DNA from: an uncultured Lachnospiraceae bacterium
GTDB taxonomy: Bacteria > Bacillota > Clostridia > Lachnospirales > Lachnospiraceae
DNA: 64,000 nt
Direction: 5' to 3'
Assembly (NCBI GenBank): GCA_905209075.1
Contig: CAJLRL010000002.1
Coordinates: 124,001-188,000, forward strand
The translations under genes and the position numbers were made by a program. The notes under the pieces are model-generated. The model made no database searches. It had not been told where the DNA came from and saw only the letters and a program-made list of their open reading frames with translations. Positions 61,796 through 64,000 of the stretch are shown piece by piece (positions within the stretch are counted from its first letter, which is position 1; every line of letters starts with the position of its first letter).

Positions 61796-61905
61796 AAGAA
61801 ATTATTGCTCTCAATTTAATAAATATTAAAAGAATCTTAAAGGAAAATCGGTAAGAAGTTTGTTACAATTTTTGTATAAAATCTAAAAATATGCAGGAGG
61901 GCGAA

Positions 61906-63321
61906 ATGAGCAAAAAGAAAAAAATCATCATTGGGATCGTGGCAGTGATCGTTGCAGCTGCAGCGGTGGTTACAGCTGTTATCGTGATAAGGACAAAGAG
62001 CGGTAGTGGAGATTCAAAGGTCAGTGTGTATGCTGATAAGGTGTCAGATGTCATGTACCAGAATACACTTTCTGTGACAAAATTTACAGGAATGGTAGAG
62101 GCTGCAGATACTCTTGAAATAAAGAAAGATGCAGAAAAAACTGTAAAAGAGGTTCTTGTATCAGAAGGTGATACGGTTGAAGTTGGGACACCTTTATTTA
62201 CATATGATGTAGAGGAGCTTACAGACAAAAGAGACAGTGTAAAGCTTGAACTTGAGAGCTTAAACAATGATCTTGAGGGATATAATGCACAGATAGATCA
62301 GCTGACAAGCGAGAAAAAAGAGGCTTCAAAGGAGCAGCAGCTTGATTATACATTACAGATACAACAGGTTCAGACACAACAGAAGCAGTGTCAGTACAAT
62401 ATAACATCAAAGCAGGCTGAAATCAAAAAATATGATGACAGTATAAATAATGCTACAGTAAACAGTACGATGGCAGGACTTGTCAAAAAAATAAATAATG
62501 ATAATTCCAGTGTGGATGATGCAGGTCAGTCTGATGCTTTTATGACAATAATCTCAACAGGAGATTACCGCGTCAAAGGAAAAATCGATGAGCAGACATA
62601 CTATAACAGTGGTCTTGCAGAGGGGATGTCTGTTATAGTGCGTTCAAGAGTTGATGATGAAAAAACATGGCTTGGGACAATTTCAAAGATAGATACAGAT
62701 AATCCACAGACAACCTCAAATAATAATGGCATGGTTTCATCGGACTCGCAAAATAGTGAATCAGCTACAAACTACTATTTTTATGTACAGCTCGCAGATG
62801 CCTCAGACATGCTTTTGGGACAGCATGTGTTTGTTGAGCCTGATTATGGACAGTCAGAGAAAAAAGAAGGTATCTGGCTCGATGAAAGTTATATTGTAAA
62901 TGCAGATGATGATCCTTATGTATGGGTAAAAAATGACAAGGACAAGCTCGAAAAGAGAACAGTCGGACTTGGAGATCATGACGACGCCCTTATGATGTAT
63001 GAGATCAAATCAGGTCTTTCAGAAGATGATTATATAGTATGGGCTTCTGATGATCTGTATGAGGGAGAAAAAGCCGGAACATGGGATGACTATGATCCTT
63101 CATCAGATGAAGGTCTTATGACAGATGATACACAGTATATAGACGATGGCATGATAGATGAGGGAGGTTATGCAGAGGACGGAACAACAGATGAGGGAAC
63201 ATCAGGAGAAGAGGGAATGACAGATGAAGGAAGCGTCACAGATGGCGCAGATCAGGCGGATACCGGAAACGTACAGAGTGACCAGACGGACGCCGGTACA
63301 GGTGAAGCGGAGGTACAGTAG
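61906..63321 (+). CDS. HlyD/MacA-type membrane fusion protein
   Basis: 471 aa. One N-terminal membrane segment (KKKIIIGIVAVIVAAAAVVT), lipoyl/barrel-sandwich halves (KFTGMVEAADTLEIKKDAEK, VSEGDTVEVGTPLFTYDVEE), a coiled coil (about 105-180), and a beta-barrel domain. The last ~80 residues are an acidic Asp/Glu/Gly/Thr-rich tail (DEGLMTDD, DEGTSGEEG). It pairs with the ABC ATPase that follows at once. Start 61906 follows GGAGGGCGAA; ATG 61891 would add five residues. Likely exports peptides, antibiotics or lipids. Confidence 0.9.
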   Translation: MSKKKKIIIGIVAVIVAAAAVVTAVIVIRTKSGSGDSKVSVYADKVSDVMYQNTLSVTKFTGMVEAADTLEIKKDAEKTVKEVLVSEGDTVEVGTPLFTYDVEELTDKRDSVKLELESLNNDLEGYNAQIDQLTSEKKEASKEQQLDYTLQIQQVQTQQKQCQYNITSKQAEIKKYDDSINNATVNSTMAGLVKKINNDNSSVDDAGQSDAFMTIISTGDYRVKGKIDEQTYYNSGLAEGMSVIVRSRVDDEKTWLGTISKIDTDNPQTTSNNNGMVSSDSQNSESATNYYFYVQLADASDMLLGQHVFVEPDYGQSEKKEGIWLDESYIVNADDDPYVWVKNDKDKLEKRTVGLGDHDDALMMYEIKSGLSEDDYIVWASDDLYEGEKAGTWDDYDPSSDEGLMTDDTQYIDDGMIDEGGYAEDGTTDEGTSGEEGMTDEGSVTDGADQADTGNVQSDQTDAGTGEAEVQ

Positions 63322-64000
63322 ATGATTCTTGAACTAAAAAATATTTACAAAAATTATGATCAGGATAATCTCGTTGTGCCGGTATTAAAGGATGTCTCGC
63401 TGCAGGTAGATGAAGGCGAATACGTTGCGGTTATGGGACCATCCGGATCAGGCAAGACAACACTTATGAATATAATAGGATGTCTTGACCTTCCTACATC
63501 CGGCAGCTATATACTTGATGGAAGACCTGTAAGCGAACTTAAGGAGAAGGAGCTTACAAAGGTAAGGCGCAACATACTTGGATTTGTTTTTCAGAACTTC
63601 CAGCTTATGCCGCGTGAGAGTGCGTTGGATAATGTATGTCTTCCTCTCATATATGCAGGCGTCAGTAAAAAGGAAAGAAAAGAGATGGGAATGAAAGCAC
63701 TTGAAAAGGTAGGACTTGCAGACAGGGCTGCGTTTAGACCTAATCAGCTTTCAGGTGGACAAAAACAGAGGGTTGCAATAGCAAGGGCAATGGTGAATAA
63801 CCCTAAGCTTCTGCTTGCCGATGAACCGACAGGTGCACTTGATTCAAAATCAGGAAAACAGGTACTTGAATTATTTGATATGCTAAATGAATCAGGAGTT
63901 ACAATTGTAATGATCACTCATGACAGAAAAGTCGCCGAGCGGGCAAAGCGGATCGTGCATATAATTGATGGTGAGATTTCAGAAGAGGGACAGGAGGTTA
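63322..64000 (+). CDS. ABC transporter ATP-binding protein, MacB/LolD type (partial)
   Basis: 226 residues visible, cut by the window end; starts immediately after the HlyD stop. Walker A MGPSGSGKTTLMN, Q-loop VFQNFQL, signature LSGGQKQRVAIARA, Walker B LLLADEPTGALD and switch His in ITHDRK. The sequence is nearly full length for a free ATPase (~230-250 aa). A FtsX-like permease gene is expected next. Confidence 0.95.
   Translation, partial: MILELKNIYKNYDQDNLVVPVLKDVSLQVDEGEYVAVMGPSGSGKTTLMNIIGCLDLPTSGSYILDGRPVSELKEKELTKVRRNILGFVFQNFQLMPRESALDNVCLPLIYAGVSKKERKEMGMKALEKVGLADRAAFRPNQLSGGQKQRVAIARAMVNNPKLLLADEPTGALDSKSGKQVLELFDMLNESGVTIVMITHDRKVAERAKRIVHIIDGEISEEGQEV

Overview
The window is a bacterial chromosome segment that looks like a gut Lachnospiraceae (Clostridia; Roseburia/Butyrivibrio/Coprococcus-like). 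This is inferred from the low-to-moderate G+C, strong GGAGG ribosome sites, the split two-subunit transketolase, sugar transport operons without their own ATPase, several GGDEF proteins, and protein families typical of that family (VanZ, DUF6142-like, DUF6171-like, DUF5808-like, MYG1). No rRNA, tRNA, phage, insertion sequence or CRISPR array was found.

Layout. 1-7.2 kb: end of a GH31 alpha-xylosidase and a GH3 beta-glucosidase/xylosidase, then pyrE, VanZ, a small membrane protein, an M29-type aminopeptidase and purE. 7.2-11.7 kb: a LacI regulator divergent from a FucI/AraA-fold (COG2407) isomerase plus xylulokinase, probably a xylose pathway with a non-homologous xylose isomerase. 11.8-14.3 kb: two convergent GGDEF genes. 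14.5-18.2 kb: transaldolase and split transketolase (non-oxidative pentose phosphate pathway), divergent from a DeoR regulator. 18.2-34.8 kb: an arabinan/L-arabinose locus with three GH43 enzymes, a winged-helix regulator, a solute-binding protein and two permeases, GH51, DUF624, GH127 and araA. 34.9-37.9 kb: AraC regulator and GH42 beta-galactosidase. Extracellular lipoprotein GH43s cut arabinan, the ABC system imports oligosaccharides, the cytoplasmic GH43/GH51/GH127/GH42 enzymes release sugars, AraA makes ribulose, and transketolase/transaldolase consume the pentose phosphates. No AraB or AraD is present here.

38-46 kb is a mixed accessory zone: HEPN/MNT toxin-antitoxin pair, two MATE exporters, a YjbR-MGMT fusion, a multi-helix structured element, a tiny type I toxin with a well-formed antisense RNA, a GntR regulator with a 21-bp perfect palindromic operator, and an 85-bp tandem repeat. 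46-54.7 kb carries purM-purN-purD, a HAD phosphatase, a PAS-GGDEF protein, an NCS2 purine permease and purA. 54.7-64 kb holds a ThrE-like exporter, LysR and TetR regulators, fucO, a Csp-like subtilase, and the start of an HlyD-type adaptor/ABC exporter operon cut by the window end.

The most unusual non-coding structures are: a ~533-bp long inverted repeat between two divergent GH43 lipoprotein genes; three dispersed copies of a 44-46-bp palindrome; the 85-bp tandem repeat; the multi-branched element at 40.8-40.9 kb; and the type I toxin/antisense module. All coordinates, repeats and motifs were read by eye. Family names rest on remembered motifs, not database searches.
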